Below are positions 28,517-37,128 of a stretch of 54,248 nucleotides of DNA, piece by piece. The position numbers and the translations under genes are program-made. The DNA lies in NCBI RefSeq assembly GCF_002836415.1, contig NZ_PJBP01000164.1, positions 1-54,248 of the forward strand, written 5' to 3'. How positions within the stretch are numbered: the stretch's first letter is position 1; each line of letters opens with the position of its first letter. Source of the DNA: Psychromonas sp. MB-3u-54 (GTDB taxonomy: Bacteria > Pseudomonadota > Gammaproteobacteria > Enterobacterales > Psychromonadaceae). A model generated the notes under the pieces. That model did not search any database and had not been told where the DNA came from. It saw only the letters and a program-made list of their open reading frames with translations.

Positions 28517-29652
28517 TATTCATCCAAAAGAAGACTATCTTCAATAATAAGGTTAGCTTTTACCACATAACCACTACTATCAATTGTGTAACCTAATTCA
28601 TAAGCTAGGGTTTTGATTTTATTTTCAAACTCAGGACGTTTACGCATATCTCCTGCTGTAATCATTATAAACTCAGCTTCGTTTGCAGATTTATTTGCAA
28701 TAGTACGCCATGCATTTTTAGGAATTGAATAAGTGTCTTTATCTCCTACCGTAATACTAATATCTTTTTCTTGATTAAATATAATTTCAACTTCCCCTGA
28801 CGTTTGAATAATGACCATTTTTTCATCAATTCTGAATGAGCCTATTTCATTCCCAGCAGGAATTTTAACTACTTCAATGGTGAAATTATGGGGATTAGTA
28901 ATCGGGGGTTGTGAATTTCGGTCTTGTGATACACCGTAACCAATAACTGGAGCTATCTCGCAGCTATGTCCTGGAATAACAGAATCTAACAATGCACAAG
29001 AAGAAAATACTCTATTATCACGAGCACTAACACGTTGTGACATATCAGCTAAACTAACTTTTCTTAAATTAACAAACTCACTTTCAGGAAAGTGATCCAT
29101 TAACTGCGTTTTATCTTCTGGCAAGTGGCCGCCATTTTTTAAATCAATCAGCATGTTGTTTTTTGTTAAATACATACCAGATTCATTAGCCGCTTGCATA
29201 ATACCGGGGTGCCAGATTACCCCTCCTGTATTATCTTCACCTAAACAGGTAAATAGCCAGCTACCATCAGGACCAGTATTCGTAAACCCTCGGAATAACC
29301 AAGTCGGGACAGAAAGAATATCCCCTTCTTTTGCTATATATTCATATTCACCATTAGACCCCCAGCGAAAAGTATACTCCCCATAAGTACACATAAAGAC
29401 TTCCGCCGAAAAATGAATATGTAAATTATTCGTCACACCATTTGGCATAGAAGCCGCACCAATATTGAAACTGTGTGGTTCTCGAAAATTGACCACTTGA
29501 TGCTCACTTTGTGTCACACCTGGCCCAATAATAGAATAGTTACCTTTAGGTACAGCTCCTGGTAAGCGACAGTCAAGAAAAGCTTCAGTACACGAAGTAT
29601 ATTCGTCATTTTTAATTAAGCGTTCTATCGCTTCGCTCTGTGTTACCTTCAT
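28516..29652 (-). CDS. Two-cupin-domain protein of unknown reaction
   Basis: This 378-residue protein has two cupin halves. The first (about 60-165) carries a plausible metal site, LHIHFSAEVFMCTYGE, where two histidines and a glutamate are spaced as in metal cupins; the second (about 230-345) lacks the histidines (IGSFRIDEKMVIIQTSGE). The two-cupin plan is shared with gentisate-type dioxygenases and some isomerases and lyases, but I do not recognise a specific family. It is the first gene of the leftward operon, facing the TRAP transporter across a shared control region. Confidence 0.75.
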   Translation of the reverse strand: MKVTQSEAIERLIKNDEYTSCTEAFLDCRLPGAVPKGNYSIIGPGVTQSEHQVVNFREPHSFNIGAASMPNGVTNNLHIHFSAEVFMCTYGEYTFRWGSNGEYEYIAKEGDILSVPTWLFRGFTNTGPDGSWLFTCLGEDNTGGVIWHPGIMQAANESGMYLTKNNMLIDLKNGGHLPEDKTQLMDHFPESEFVNLRKVSLADMSQRVSARDNRVFSSCALLDSVIPGHSCEIAPVIGYGVSQDRNSQPPITNPHNFTIEVVKIPAGNEIGSFRIDEKMVIIQTSGEVEIIFNQEKDISITVGDKDTYSIPKNAWRTIANKSANEAEFIMITAGDMRKRPEFENKIKTLAYELGYTIDSSGYVVKANLIIEDSLLLDE

Positions 29653-30060
29653 AAAATTCTTCCTTAATATGTTAGATGTTACATACAGTCTTCATTTTTT
29701 TATTTTAATTATCACATAATACCTTTTAATCACAATAATTAACATAATTGTTACTTTCAAAATTTGTAAATTGTGATTAACATCTCTACAAATAAAGCCC
29801 GCGCACATCAAAAAATCATTAAAAAGAATTGCAAATCAATAGGTTAACAAAAAACATTTAAATATTCCAATTAATCCCCCCCCCCGTTCAAAGAGTGATC
29901 AATCTCATTGTTTGTGATATTTTGTTAAATATATATTGCAAGTAACACTCTTTTGTTAAATTATGAACATATCGATGAACATGTCGATGAACATAAAACC
30001 GTAACCTGACTTAGTGTTAGGTTTCTAACTCCAAGCTTATGACTCAAATGGAATTTTAAT
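29653..30060. promoter_or_regulatory. Divergent control region cupin/dctP with C10 tract and repeats
   Basis: Within 408 bp I see TTAACATA (29739-29746), TTAACATC (29777-29784), TTAACAAA (29844-29851), TTTGTTAA (29921-29928 and 29952-29959), a run of ten C (29876-29885), and three tandem 12-mers of the form ATGAACATATCG (29963-29998). The TTAACAWA words recur upstream of deoR and otnK, pointing to one regulator for all operons of the island. Confidence 0.5.
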
Positions 30061-31056
30061 ATGAATATTATAAATAAAACTTTACTTGCAATTTCACTTA
30101 CCAGTATTGCTTCATTCTCTGTCTACGCAGATACCGTCATACGGATTGCTCACGATAGCCAGCCAGGTTCTCCTTTAGACAAGGCCTTTACAAGCTTTGA
30201 AAAAGACCTTGAGAAAACTTCTAATGGCACTATTGACGTTGAACTTTATGGTGCTGGCCAACTGGGAGGAGTTAGAGAAACGGCTGAAATGGTACAAGAA
30301 AATAATTTACAAATGACTACAGCTGCATCTGTTTTACTTTCTCCCATCATTCCTGAGTTTAGTGTTCTAGATACATTTTATATGTTTGATGATCGAGAGC
30401 ATGCTCACCGAGTTTTAGACAGTGAAGCAGGCCAAGCCTTACTTAACGCAATGGATAAAAAAGGATACCATGGTTTAGGCTACCCTGAACTAGGCTTCCG
30501 TAGCTTCACAAATAACGATCACCCATTAAAAACTGTTAAAGACTTTGAAGGCTTAAAAATTCGTTCTGCAGCTAATCCAAGTCAAATAGCAGCATGGAAA
30601 GCAATAGGTCTTTCACCCATTCCACTTGCTTGGGGGGAAATATACACATCTTTACAACAAGGTTTAATTGATGGACAAGAAAGTGCCATTGACTCTATCT
30701 ACACGCAACGATTTTACGAAGTTCAAAAATACCTATCTTTAACTGATCATATGTATAGTAATCATGTTTTATTCACTAACAATGAATTCTGGTCATCACT
30801 ATCAGATAAAGATAAAAATTTAATTAATGCTTCAATAAAGAAATTCATTAAAAATCAAAGAGATTTAGCTGGACAACAAAACGAAGACACCCTAGATATC
30901 CTTAAGAAAGCAGGAGTCATCTTTAACACCGTCAGTCCAGAGGTCCGTGCAAAACTAAAATCTTCATTAAACTCTGCAATTTATGAAGAGATTAAGCAAA
31001 AAACAGGTACAGAACTATATAATTTAGTTATCAAAGCAACTAAAGAACTTCGTTAA
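30061..31056 (+). CDS. TRAP transporter substrate-binding protein (DctP family)
   Basis: This 331-residue protein has a signal peptide (1-23, cut after VYA) and the DctP fold: RIAHDSQPGSPLDKAF, the AGQLGG motif, and the carboxylate-binding arginine in GLKIRSAANPSQ (near residue 165), followed by LQQGLIDGQESA. It binds an organic acid in the periplasm and delivers it to the DctQM membrane pair. The conserved arginine points to a carboxylate substrate, in keeping with sugar-acid enzymes on both sides. Confidence 0.93.
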   Translation: MNIINKTLLAISLTSIASFSVYADTVIRIAHDSQPGSPLDKAFTSFEKDLEKTSNGTIDVELYGAGQLGGVRETAEMVQENNLQMTTAASVLLSPIIPEFSVLDTFYMFDDREHAHRVLDSEAGQALLNAMDKKGYHGLGYPELGFRSFTNNDHPLKTVKDFEGLKIRSAANPSQIAAWKAIGLSPIPLAWGEIYTSLQQGLIDGQESAIDSIYTQRFYEVQKYLSLTDHMYSNHVLFTNNEFWSSLSDKDKNLINASIKKFIKNQRDLAGQQNEDTLDILKKAGVIFNTVSPEVRAKLKSSLNSAIYEEIKQKTGTELYNLVIKATKELR

Positions 31057-31095
31057 TTTAATTGGAGGCGGGTAGCTATATACCCGCATTATCAC

Positions 31096-31623
31096 ATGAT
31101 AAAAAGAATCTTCCACTTACTGGATAAGTATTTTGAACCATCAATCATAGTCTCATTCACATTTCTTTTGTTTTCATTCATATTCGCAGAAATAATTTTA
31201 AGACCATTTGGCATATCATTGGCATGGTCGGGTGAAGCAGCAAGATACCTATTTGTTTGGATTGTTTATCTAGGTATTAGTTATGCGATCCGGGATGGCA
31301 GACATATAAGAGTCCTTTCTCTTGTTAAATTATTTCCAATTAAGGTTCAGTTGTTCCTCAACCTTTTTAGTAATTTAGTTTTTTTATCTTATCAAGGCAT
31401 TGTATTTTTTTACGCTATAAAAATAACAGAAAAAAGTTATCGGCTGGGGCAACTTGCTCCGGCAATGGAAATACCACTTGCTGTATTATATAGCTGCTTA
31501 ATTATGAGTGCATTTCTGTCCATCATTCGTCTCTCATATAATATAAAGTTAGATTTTAAAAACTTATTTTCAAAAAAAGATTCATCTTCTATCGAGAATG
31601 TAAAGCATAAGGTTATCACATGA
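31096..31623 (+). CDS. TRAP transporter small membrane subunit (DctQ family)
   Basis: This 175-residue protein has four predicted membrane segments and the DctQ signature around ARYLFVWIVYLGISYAIRDGRHIRV. It starts 39 bp after dctP and overlaps dctM by 4 bases (ATGA). Confidence 0.92.
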   Translation: MIKRIFHLLDKYFEPSIIVSFTFLLFSFIFAEIILRPFGISLAWSGEAARYLFVWIVYLGISYAIRDGRHIRVLSLVKLFPIKVQLFLNLFSNLVFLSYQGIVFFYAIKITEKSYRLGQLAPAMEIPLAVLYSCLIMSAFLSIIRLSYNIKLDFKNLFSKKDSSSIENVKHKVIT

Positions 31624-32900
31624 CTTCTTTCATATTGTTTTTCTCATTTGCATTACTTGTGGCCGTTGGTGTTCCTATCGGCATGGCACTTGGCTCTGCT
31701 AGTATTTTATCTATATTAAATTTGCCATTTTTAAGCATCAACTTTTATACCCAAGGATTGGTTTCAGGTCTTGATTCTTTTCCACTGATTGCAATTTTAT
31801 TATTTACTCTAGCCGCTAATATAATGAGCCATGGCGGAATATCAGGGCGGTTATTAGCACTTTGCCAATCAGTTTTTGGACACCTTACCGGTGGACTGGG
31901 CGTTGTTGCTATTACCTCATGTATATTCTTCGCTTCAATTTCTGGAACAGGCTCAGCGACTGTTGCAGCAATAGGCTTAACGATGATCCCAATGATGGTA
32001 AAGAATGGCTATGACAAAGCCTATTCTGGCGCAATGATCGCAACTGCCGGTGGAATAGGTGTCATCATTCCACCGAGTGTGGTGATGATTGTTTATGCGA
32101 TTGTGTCTGGTCAATCCGTCTCTAAAATGTTTATGGCGGGCGTTATACCAGGCATCCTCGTTGGTTTATTTCTATTAGGTTATAATTATATTCAGTCTAA
32201 AAAGCACTCTTATAAGGGGTTAGATAATAAAGCTACATGGAATGAACGATGGAATGCATTTAAATATGCTAAAGAGGCGTTATTACTCCCTGTAATTATT
32301 TTAGGAGGTATTTATAGTGGCTTATTTACACCAACTGAATCAGCAGCTGTTGCTGTTGCTTACGGGATAGTATTAAGCATGCTCTACTATAAAGAATTAA
32401 CATTAAAAGGCTTAGCAAAAATAACCCTTGAATCAGCGTTATTAGTTGCAACGGTACTGGTTATTGTTGGTGCATCGGTATCTTTCGGCCGTATACTGAC
32501 CATTGAAAGAATTCCATTAATGATCACTGATTTTATTCTTAATCTCACTGACAATAAAATTCTTATATTACTTGCCATCAATATTTTACTGTTAATTATT
32601 GGTACATTTTTAGAAACCCTAGCTGCAATTGTAATACTCACACCAATATTATTACCTGTTGTGACATCTGTCGGAATGGATCCTGTCCACTTTGGTATTG
32701 TTATGGTGGTGAACTTAGCGATTGGGTTTGTCACGCCACCATTAGGTGCAAACTTATTCATGGCATCGCAAGTCGGAAAAATACCATTTGAAGATTTATC
32801 CAGAGCAGTTTTAGGTTGGATAATGACGATGATTGCAGCACTTTTATTAATCACTTTCATACCAGGTATTTCTTTATGGTTACCGAATATAATGTCGTAA
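31620..32900 (+). CDS. TRAP transporter large permease (DctM family)
   Basis: This 426-residue protein has about 12 membrane segments and is the sodium-driven permease of the TRAP system. Typical motifs are GVPIGMALG at the start, ISGTGSATVAAIG, IPPSVVMIVYA, FTPTESAAVAVAYG, and GFVTPPLGANLF near the end. Together with DctP and DctQ it forms a complete importer. A strong hairpin follows at 32989. Confidence 0.94.
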   Translation: MTSFILFFSFALLVAVGVPIGMALGSASILSILNLPFLSINFYTQGLVSGLDSFPLIAILLFTLAANIMSHGGISGRLLALCQSVFGHLTGGLGVVAITSCIFFASISGTGSATVAAIGLTMIPMMVKNGYDKAYSGAMIATAGGIGVIIPPSVVMIVYAIVSGQSVSKMFMAGVIPGILVGLFLLGYNYIQSKKHSYKGLDNKATWNERWNAFKYAKEALLLPVIILGGIYSGLFTPTESAAVAVAYGIVLSMLYYKELTLKGLAKITLESALLVATVLVIVGASVSFGRILTIERIPLMITDFILNLTDNKILILLAINILLLIIGTFLETLAAIVILTPILLPVVTSVGMDPVHFGIVMVVNLAIGFVTPPLGANLFMASQVGKIPFEDLSRAVLGWIMTMIAALLLITFIPGISLWLPNIMS

Positions 32901-32988
32901 TATAAGCATTACCTTTAATGAAAGCTATTGAGTGAAAATGGCACTTAAGGCCTATTTTATAGACACATTAATTTTCAATAATAAGACC

Positions 32989-33025
32989 GCTATAGAGCTA
33001 GAGGCAATACTGCTAGCTCTATAGC
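32989..33025 (+). terminator. Hairpin after the TRAP operon
   Basis: A perfect 13-bp stem, GCTATAGAGCTAG with CTAGCTCTATAGC, has an 11-base loop. The T-run after it is weak, but the position 89 bp behind dctM suits a terminator. Confidence 0.55.
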
Positions 33026-33029
33026 TTAA

Positions 33030-33299
33030 TTATAAAAAAACAAGAGTACTATTGATACACGATGGAAAGTACCCTACTAAGTTAATGAGTAAGGTATTCG
33101 ACTGCTTATTTTTGTTGCTCCACTGTGCATCACCAAATATGCGATAAAGGAATTTTTGCTTAGCTTGTTCTATACCACGCAGAGCGCTTTCGATTGCAGC
33201 ACCTACGCTAGTAATTGTTGCACGAACACCTTGCCAATGGCAGACTTTAGAGATTTCAAAAAGGTGCATTTTTGGCAATGCTGCGTAAATATTTATCAT
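33030..33299 (-). CDS. Unrecognised 89-residue open frame beside the integrase remnant
   Basis: This leftward frame has no motif I recognise and no clear ribosome binding site. It follows the broken integrase and may be part of its decayed neighbourhood and not a gene. In another frame just upstream, a stretch reading LEELEDDKYLRSI suggests a further lost frame. Confidence 0.2.
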   Translation of the reverse strand: MINIYAALPKMHLFEISKVCHWQGVRATITSVGAAIESALRGIEQAKQKFLYRIFGDAQWSNKNKQSNTLLINLVGYFPSCINSTLVFL

Positions 33300-33319
33300 C
33301 CTCTAACTCTTCAAGTGCT

Positions 33320-33880
33320 AGGTGCTCTTCTCCCCTTTAACAAAGCTTTGATCAATATAAAGCAGTTTATTCTCTAAATCGACTTTGCCCCAGTGCAAAG
33401 CATCAATTTCACCGGTACGCAGTCCTGTAAAAAGTACTGTGTGATCAGGTTTAAAATCATCAGGAGCGACTTTAATTAATTTTTCCACCTCCCCTTAAGG
33501 AGAATGGATTTACTTCTGTACGCGGTGTTTTTAATTTTTTCCGAGGCGAGGTAAACTCCTATCGATCAGCGGCTTCATTAAGCAGCATTCTTAATGGCAT
33601 AATAAGATGATTGATGCGTGAAGCAGATACTGTTTTTTAGTTCGACTCTGAACTTTTGCGAGGGTATCTCGGACCGTTAGGATATCTTGTTTTGTGATAG
33701 CGCTGCTCTTCATTTGTCCAAATGCAGACAGAATATGCAGCTCTAAAATCTCCTCAATAGATTCTTTATGACTTTTACGCCATTCGACCTCTTTTTCATT
33801 AAAGCAAATATCGGATAATTCTGAAGTTGTCATATATGTAATATCCATCATCCAATTTCCTAATAACTTGATTTGCATAC
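33320..33880 (-). pseudogene. Broken tyrosine-recombinase integrase
   Basis: Leftward translation in shifting frames gives an Arm/core-type N terminus (EWRKSHKESIEEILELHILSAFG, then MKSSAITKQDILTVRD), then IMPLRMLLNEAADR, KTPRTEVNPFSL, EVEKLIKVAPDDFKP and LFTGLRTGEIDALHW, which holds the first catalytic arginine of the family (box I), then VDLENKLLYIDQSFVKGE. The frame breaks at least twice and the C-terminal HxxR/Tyr region is missing. It lies 400 bp from the intact tRNA-Gly, the usual position for the integrase of a tRNA island. Confidence 0.85.
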
Positions 33881-33891
33881 AGAAGACTTTT

Positions 33892-34116
33892 TTGAAGTGT
33901 CATTTATCAAAAATATTGGGAGAAAAACGCTTAAAAATGAGTGATTTTTCTCGTAATACTGGAATTAATTCAGATACTCTTAGAGGTATATTTAATGAAA
34001 CAGCAACAAGAGTTGAATTAAATATGGTTGAAACGCTAGATGAATATTTAAAAATTGAAGAGGGGGATCTTTATGAACTTGCGAAGAAAAATATAGAAGG
34101 AAAAATAGAAGATTAG
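33892..34116 (+). CDS. Small XRE/Cro-type helix-turn-helix protein
   Basis: This 74-residue protein (KCHLSKILGEKRLKMSDFSRNTGINSDTLRGI...NETATRVELNMVETLDEYLKIEEGDLYEL) matches small YozG-like regulators. ATG starts do not fit the conserved beginning, so I chose TTG 33892 (AGAAG about 6 bp upstream), which gives KCHLS at the start as in relatives. It reads away from the broken integrase, as island regulators often do, and may have controlled integrase expression. Confidence 0.7.
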   Translation: MKCHLSKILGEKRLKMSDFSRNTGINSDTLRGIFNETATRVELNMVETLDEYLKIEEGDLYELAKKNIEGKIED

Positions 34117-34203
34117 GATTTTAAGTGCTTCAATTCCGGCACCGTTTTTTTATGCTCAAAAACGGATTGGACAGCATCCAGTCACCGAAATTATTTTAGG
34201 AAG

Positions 34204-34310
34204 GCTAAAACGCAAAAATCAACCCTATAGGTTGATTTTGAGATTCTTATTACTAAGAATAATTGGAGCGGGCAGCGGGAATCGAACCCGCATTATCAGC
34301 TTGGAAGGCT
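34204..34310. repeat. Right direct repeat of the tRNA-Gly island (att site)
   Basis: This is the partner of 22795-22902, same orientation. It covers the terminator hairpin (34215-34239), the small ATTCTTA hairpin, and the 3' 47 bases of the intact tRNA-Gly gene. The distance between repeats gives an island of about 11.4 kb. Confidence 0.9.
34215..34239 (-). terminator. Terminator of the tRNA-Thr-Tyr-Gly operon
   Basis: AAAATCAACC and GGTTGATTTT form a 10-bp stem with a 5-base loop; the leftward transcript ends in a U-rich run. It starts about 25 bp after the CCA end of tRNA-Gly and is duplicated in the left repeat at 22806-22831. Confidence 0.75.
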
Positions 34311-34338
34311 GGAGTAATAGCCATTATACGATGCCCGC
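34264..34338 (-). tRNA. glyT: tRNA-Gly(UCC)
   Basis: This 75-nt gene with encoded CCA is nearly identical to E. coli glyT: acceptor GCGGGCA/TGCCCGC, anticodon loop CTTCCAA, T-arm GCGGGTTCGATTCCCGC. The first pair of the anticodon stem is C-A (CCAGC against GCTGA), where E. coli has T-A. It is the last gene of thrU-tyrU-glyT and the insertion target of the island. Confidence 0.96.
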
Positions 34339-34449
34339 ATAATATTTTAAATTTTATTCTAAATAGCAAAAAACAATGCCAGGCATTGTAATTTACGTTG
34401 CAATGCATAAATGCGCTGCGTTTCACAATGTGGCGTTGTGAAATAAATA

Positions 34450-34533
<84 letters not shown>

Positions 34534-34543
34534 TAGACTTAAA

Positions 34544-34619
<76 letters not shown>

Positions 34620-34637
34620 TCCGTCTAAGTGGTGCGA

Positions 34638-34666
34638 ATAATAGAGAAGTTGGGCAAGGCTTGCAA
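34638..34666 (-). promoter_or_regulatory. Promoter of the tRNA operon
   Basis: Leftward -35 TTGCAA (34661-34666) and -10 TATTAT (34638-34643) are spaced by 17 bp and followed by CGCACC, a discriminator of the stable-RNA type. It stands about 20 bp before tRNA-Thr. Confidence 0.7.
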
Positions 34667-34833
34667 GCCTTTCTTGGAAATACTTGGCATTTATTGACTG
34701 TTTGCTTAAAAAAAAATCAACAATGCCTGTTTTCGTTTACTAATCAAACAACCATCTGTTTTTAGGTCCGTTTGATTTTATGGTGACGCAATACAATTTT
34801 TAGTTTTTGCACTCAACTATTTAAAATAAGGGC

Positions 34834-35802
34834 TTAGTTTGCCAAACGCAGGGAAATCTCTCCGCCGATAAACTCTTTAACTTGTCCCTCTATCTCCAAT
34901 AACAGGGCACCCTGAGTATTAACACCGCGGCAGATGCCCGTGGTGACGGTATCTGCAATCAGTAAGTTGACCTTTTTATCTAAAAAACAATCTAATTCAA
35001 ACCAGCGGGGTAAATAGGGTGTTAAACCGAATTTTTCATAACGGGGTAATAAATATTGCAGCTCTTTAATTAAAGTTGCACTTAATTCGTTTCTATCCAC
35101 GCCCGTCGGCATTAATGCATTTAAATCTGCCCAGGGTTGGCTTATTAATTTCGCCTGCTCAGGCGGCATTTTAATATTAATGCCGATACCTATCACGCAG
35201 TGGCAAGCAGCTGTTGCCTGAGCATTTAGCTCAATTAGAATACCCGCCAATTTTTTGCCCTGATAATAAATATCGTTTGGCCATTTTAATGAAACACCCT
35301 GGATGCCCATTTTTTCCAGAGTATTAACCACGGCGATCCCGACCAGCAAACTCAGCCCCGAGATTTTATCCAGACCAGAATCGAAATACCAATAAAATGA
35401 AAAATACAGATGCGAAGCAAAGGGTGAAACCCAGGTACGGCCTCGCCTTCCCCTTCCTGCTAACTGATATTCAGCAATACAGGTTTGCCCATTTTCTAAA
35501 TTAGGAATTTGATCTAATAAAATTTGATTTGTTGAATCAACAATTTGCTCAACTTTTATATTGTCATACCCGCAAAGTTGGCGAATTTTCTGCTCATTTA
35601 ATAATTTGATCAGCGTTGCACTTTGATAACCGCGTCCGGGGACTTTATAAATATCCACACCAATCCCCTGTAACCCTTTGATATAGTTATTGACTGAAGT
35701 GCGTGAAACACCTAAACGTTCCCCTATTTTTTCACCCGAATGAAACTCACCATCGGCAAGTAACGTTAAGAGAAGATTACCCTGTTCATTCAGTTCCGAC
35801 AT
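34834..35802 (-). CDS. birA: Biotin ligase / biotin operon repressor
   Basis: This 322-residue bifunctional protein activates biotin to biotinyl-AMP, transfers it to carboxyl carrier protein, and in the bound state represses the biotin operon. The N-terminal winged helix (SGEKIGERLGVSRTSVNNYIKGL, about 17-40) provides DNA binding. The ligase centre has GRGRRGRTWVSP (biotinyl-AMP loop), SLKWPNDIYYQGKKLAGIL and GIGINI. It overlaps murB by 13 bases and precedes the tRNA operon, as in E. coli (where coaA lies in between). Confidence 0.96.
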   Translation of the reverse strand: MSELNEQGNLLLTLLADGEFHSGEKIGERLGVSRTSVNNYIKGLQGIGVDIYKVPGRGYQSATLIKLLNEQKIRQLCGYDNIKVEQIVDSTNQILLDQIPNLENGQTCIAEYQLAGRGRRGRTWVSPFASHLYFSFYWYFDSGLDKISGLSLLVGIAVVNTLEKMGIQGVSLKWPNDIYYQGKKLAGILIELNAQATAACHCVIGIGINIKMPPEQAKLISQPWADLNALMPTGVDRNELSATLIKELQYLLPRYEKFGLTPYLPRWFELDCFLDKKVNLLIADTVTTGICRGVNTQGALLLEIEGQVKEFIGGEISLRLAN

Positions 35803-36857
35803 TTGTTAACCGCCTTCGTTAAGTTGCTCTCGCCCATCGCGCAGATAAAGCGCACTTCGTGCTCTAAGTTTATATTAAATTTTTCTTTGACGGTTGTCCG
35901 CACCAAATTCGCCAATTGAATAACATCTGCAGCGCAGGCGTTGTTTTGATTAATTAACACTAATGCTTGCTGCTGATGCACAGCTGCACCGCCAATATGA
36001 GCCCCTTTCAGATTGGCCTGCTCGATAAGCCACCCCGCCGCTAACTTCACTTGTCCATCCGCCTGCGGGTAATGGGGCATGTGCGGATATAAAGCCAGTA
36101 ACTGTGCGGAGTGTTGCGCTGTTACTAATGGATTTTTAAAGAAACTGCCGGCATTACCCAACTTGGCCGGATCGGGTAATTTTTCACTGCGAATTTGACA
36201 CACAGAAGCAAAAATCTGTTTTGCACTCGGTTTTTGAGCCGGTTCGGCTGCATTTTTCAGGCGACCATATTGATTATGCGCCTGCCAGTCCTTAGTTAAT
36301 TTAAGGGATACGCTGGTGATTAATGCATCCTGCATTTTTAGTGTTTTAAAAATACTGTCGCGATAGGCAAATAAACACTCTTTGGCGCTCAAACGCTGTA
36401 ATGATCCCGAATTCAAATCAAGATATTCAACCGACTCACAAAAATCTTTAAATTCGGTGCCATAGGCACCGATATTTTGCACCGGTGCAGCGCCAACAAC
36501 CCCAGGAATCAAGGCTAAGTTTTCCAGTCCATCGATGCCTTTATCAATACAGTCGGCCACTAACTGATGCCAGTTTTCTCCCGCTGCGACCTTCAATAAA
36601 TAACTATCAGCAGATTCAGTTACATCGACTCCCGACAAATCAACTTTGATCACTAAGCCTGAAAAATCTTCACAGAATAATATATTACTGCCGCCACCTA
36701 AAATTAAGACCGGTTTATTTTGGGCACGGGTGGTTTTTACTAAATCTAACAGTTCGGGAATCTGTTTAAGATTGTTAAAATGAAATAATAGCTGTGCGTT
36801 AACATCAATAGAAAAAGTATTAAAATCCTTGAGAGAAGTATTAGTTTCGATCATCAT
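35790..36857 (-). CDS. murB: UDP-N-acetylenolpyruvoylglucosamine reductase
   Basis: This 355-residue FAD enzyme of peptidoglycan synthesis reduces the enolpyruvyl group to give UDP-MurNAc. LILGGGSNILF and the region around GLENLALIPGVVGAAPVQNIGAYG are the FAD-binding signatures of type I MurB; GNAGSFFKNP holds the catalytic serine and HEVRFI the late glutamate. Two adjacent ATGs (36857, 36854) are possible starts. It is the first gene of murB-birA. Confidence 0.96.
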   Translation of the reverse strand: MMIETNTSLKDFNTFSIDVNAQLLFHFNNLKQIPELLDLVKTTRAQNKPVLILGGGSNILFCEDFSGLVIKVDLSGVDVTESADSYLLKVAAGENWHQLVADCIDKGIDGLENLALIPGVVGAAPVQNIGAYGTEFKDFCESVEYLDLNSGSLQRLSAKECLFAYRDSIFKTLKMQDALITSVSLKLTKDWQAHNQYGRLKNAAEPAQKPSAKQIFASVCQIRSEKLPDPAKLGNAGSFFKNPLVTAQHSAQLLALYPHMPHYPQADGQVKLAAGWLIEQANLKGAHIGGAAVHQQQALVLINQNNACAADVIQLANLVRTTVKEKFNINLEHEVRFICAMGESNLTKAVNKCRN

Positions 36858-37128
36858 TATCCCGCTATGTGAAGTGTAAACCCTGTACTGCAGATTCAGG
36901 CATCAGCATCTTCAGGCCGTTTAGGTATTTTCACTGAGTTTACCTTATCCCTAACCTGCAAACAAAATGCTCCGGCGACAATAATAACCCCGGGGAGAGC
37001 TGAGCGGGTGAAAACATTTAATGACAGCCTGGTTTGGTGCTGCCACTCCGATAAAACGCCTGCCCGTTATTCACAAAAATGGCGTTACGAATCTGTTATC
37101 CGATTAATTAGAGGCTGATATCAATAAA

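Noticed and set aside
36858..37128. Hydrophobic leftward stretch between murB and msrB (reads LPGVIIVAGAFCLQV)
   Set aside because: Too short and without start signals or a recognisable family; possibly a gene remnant, but not supportable.
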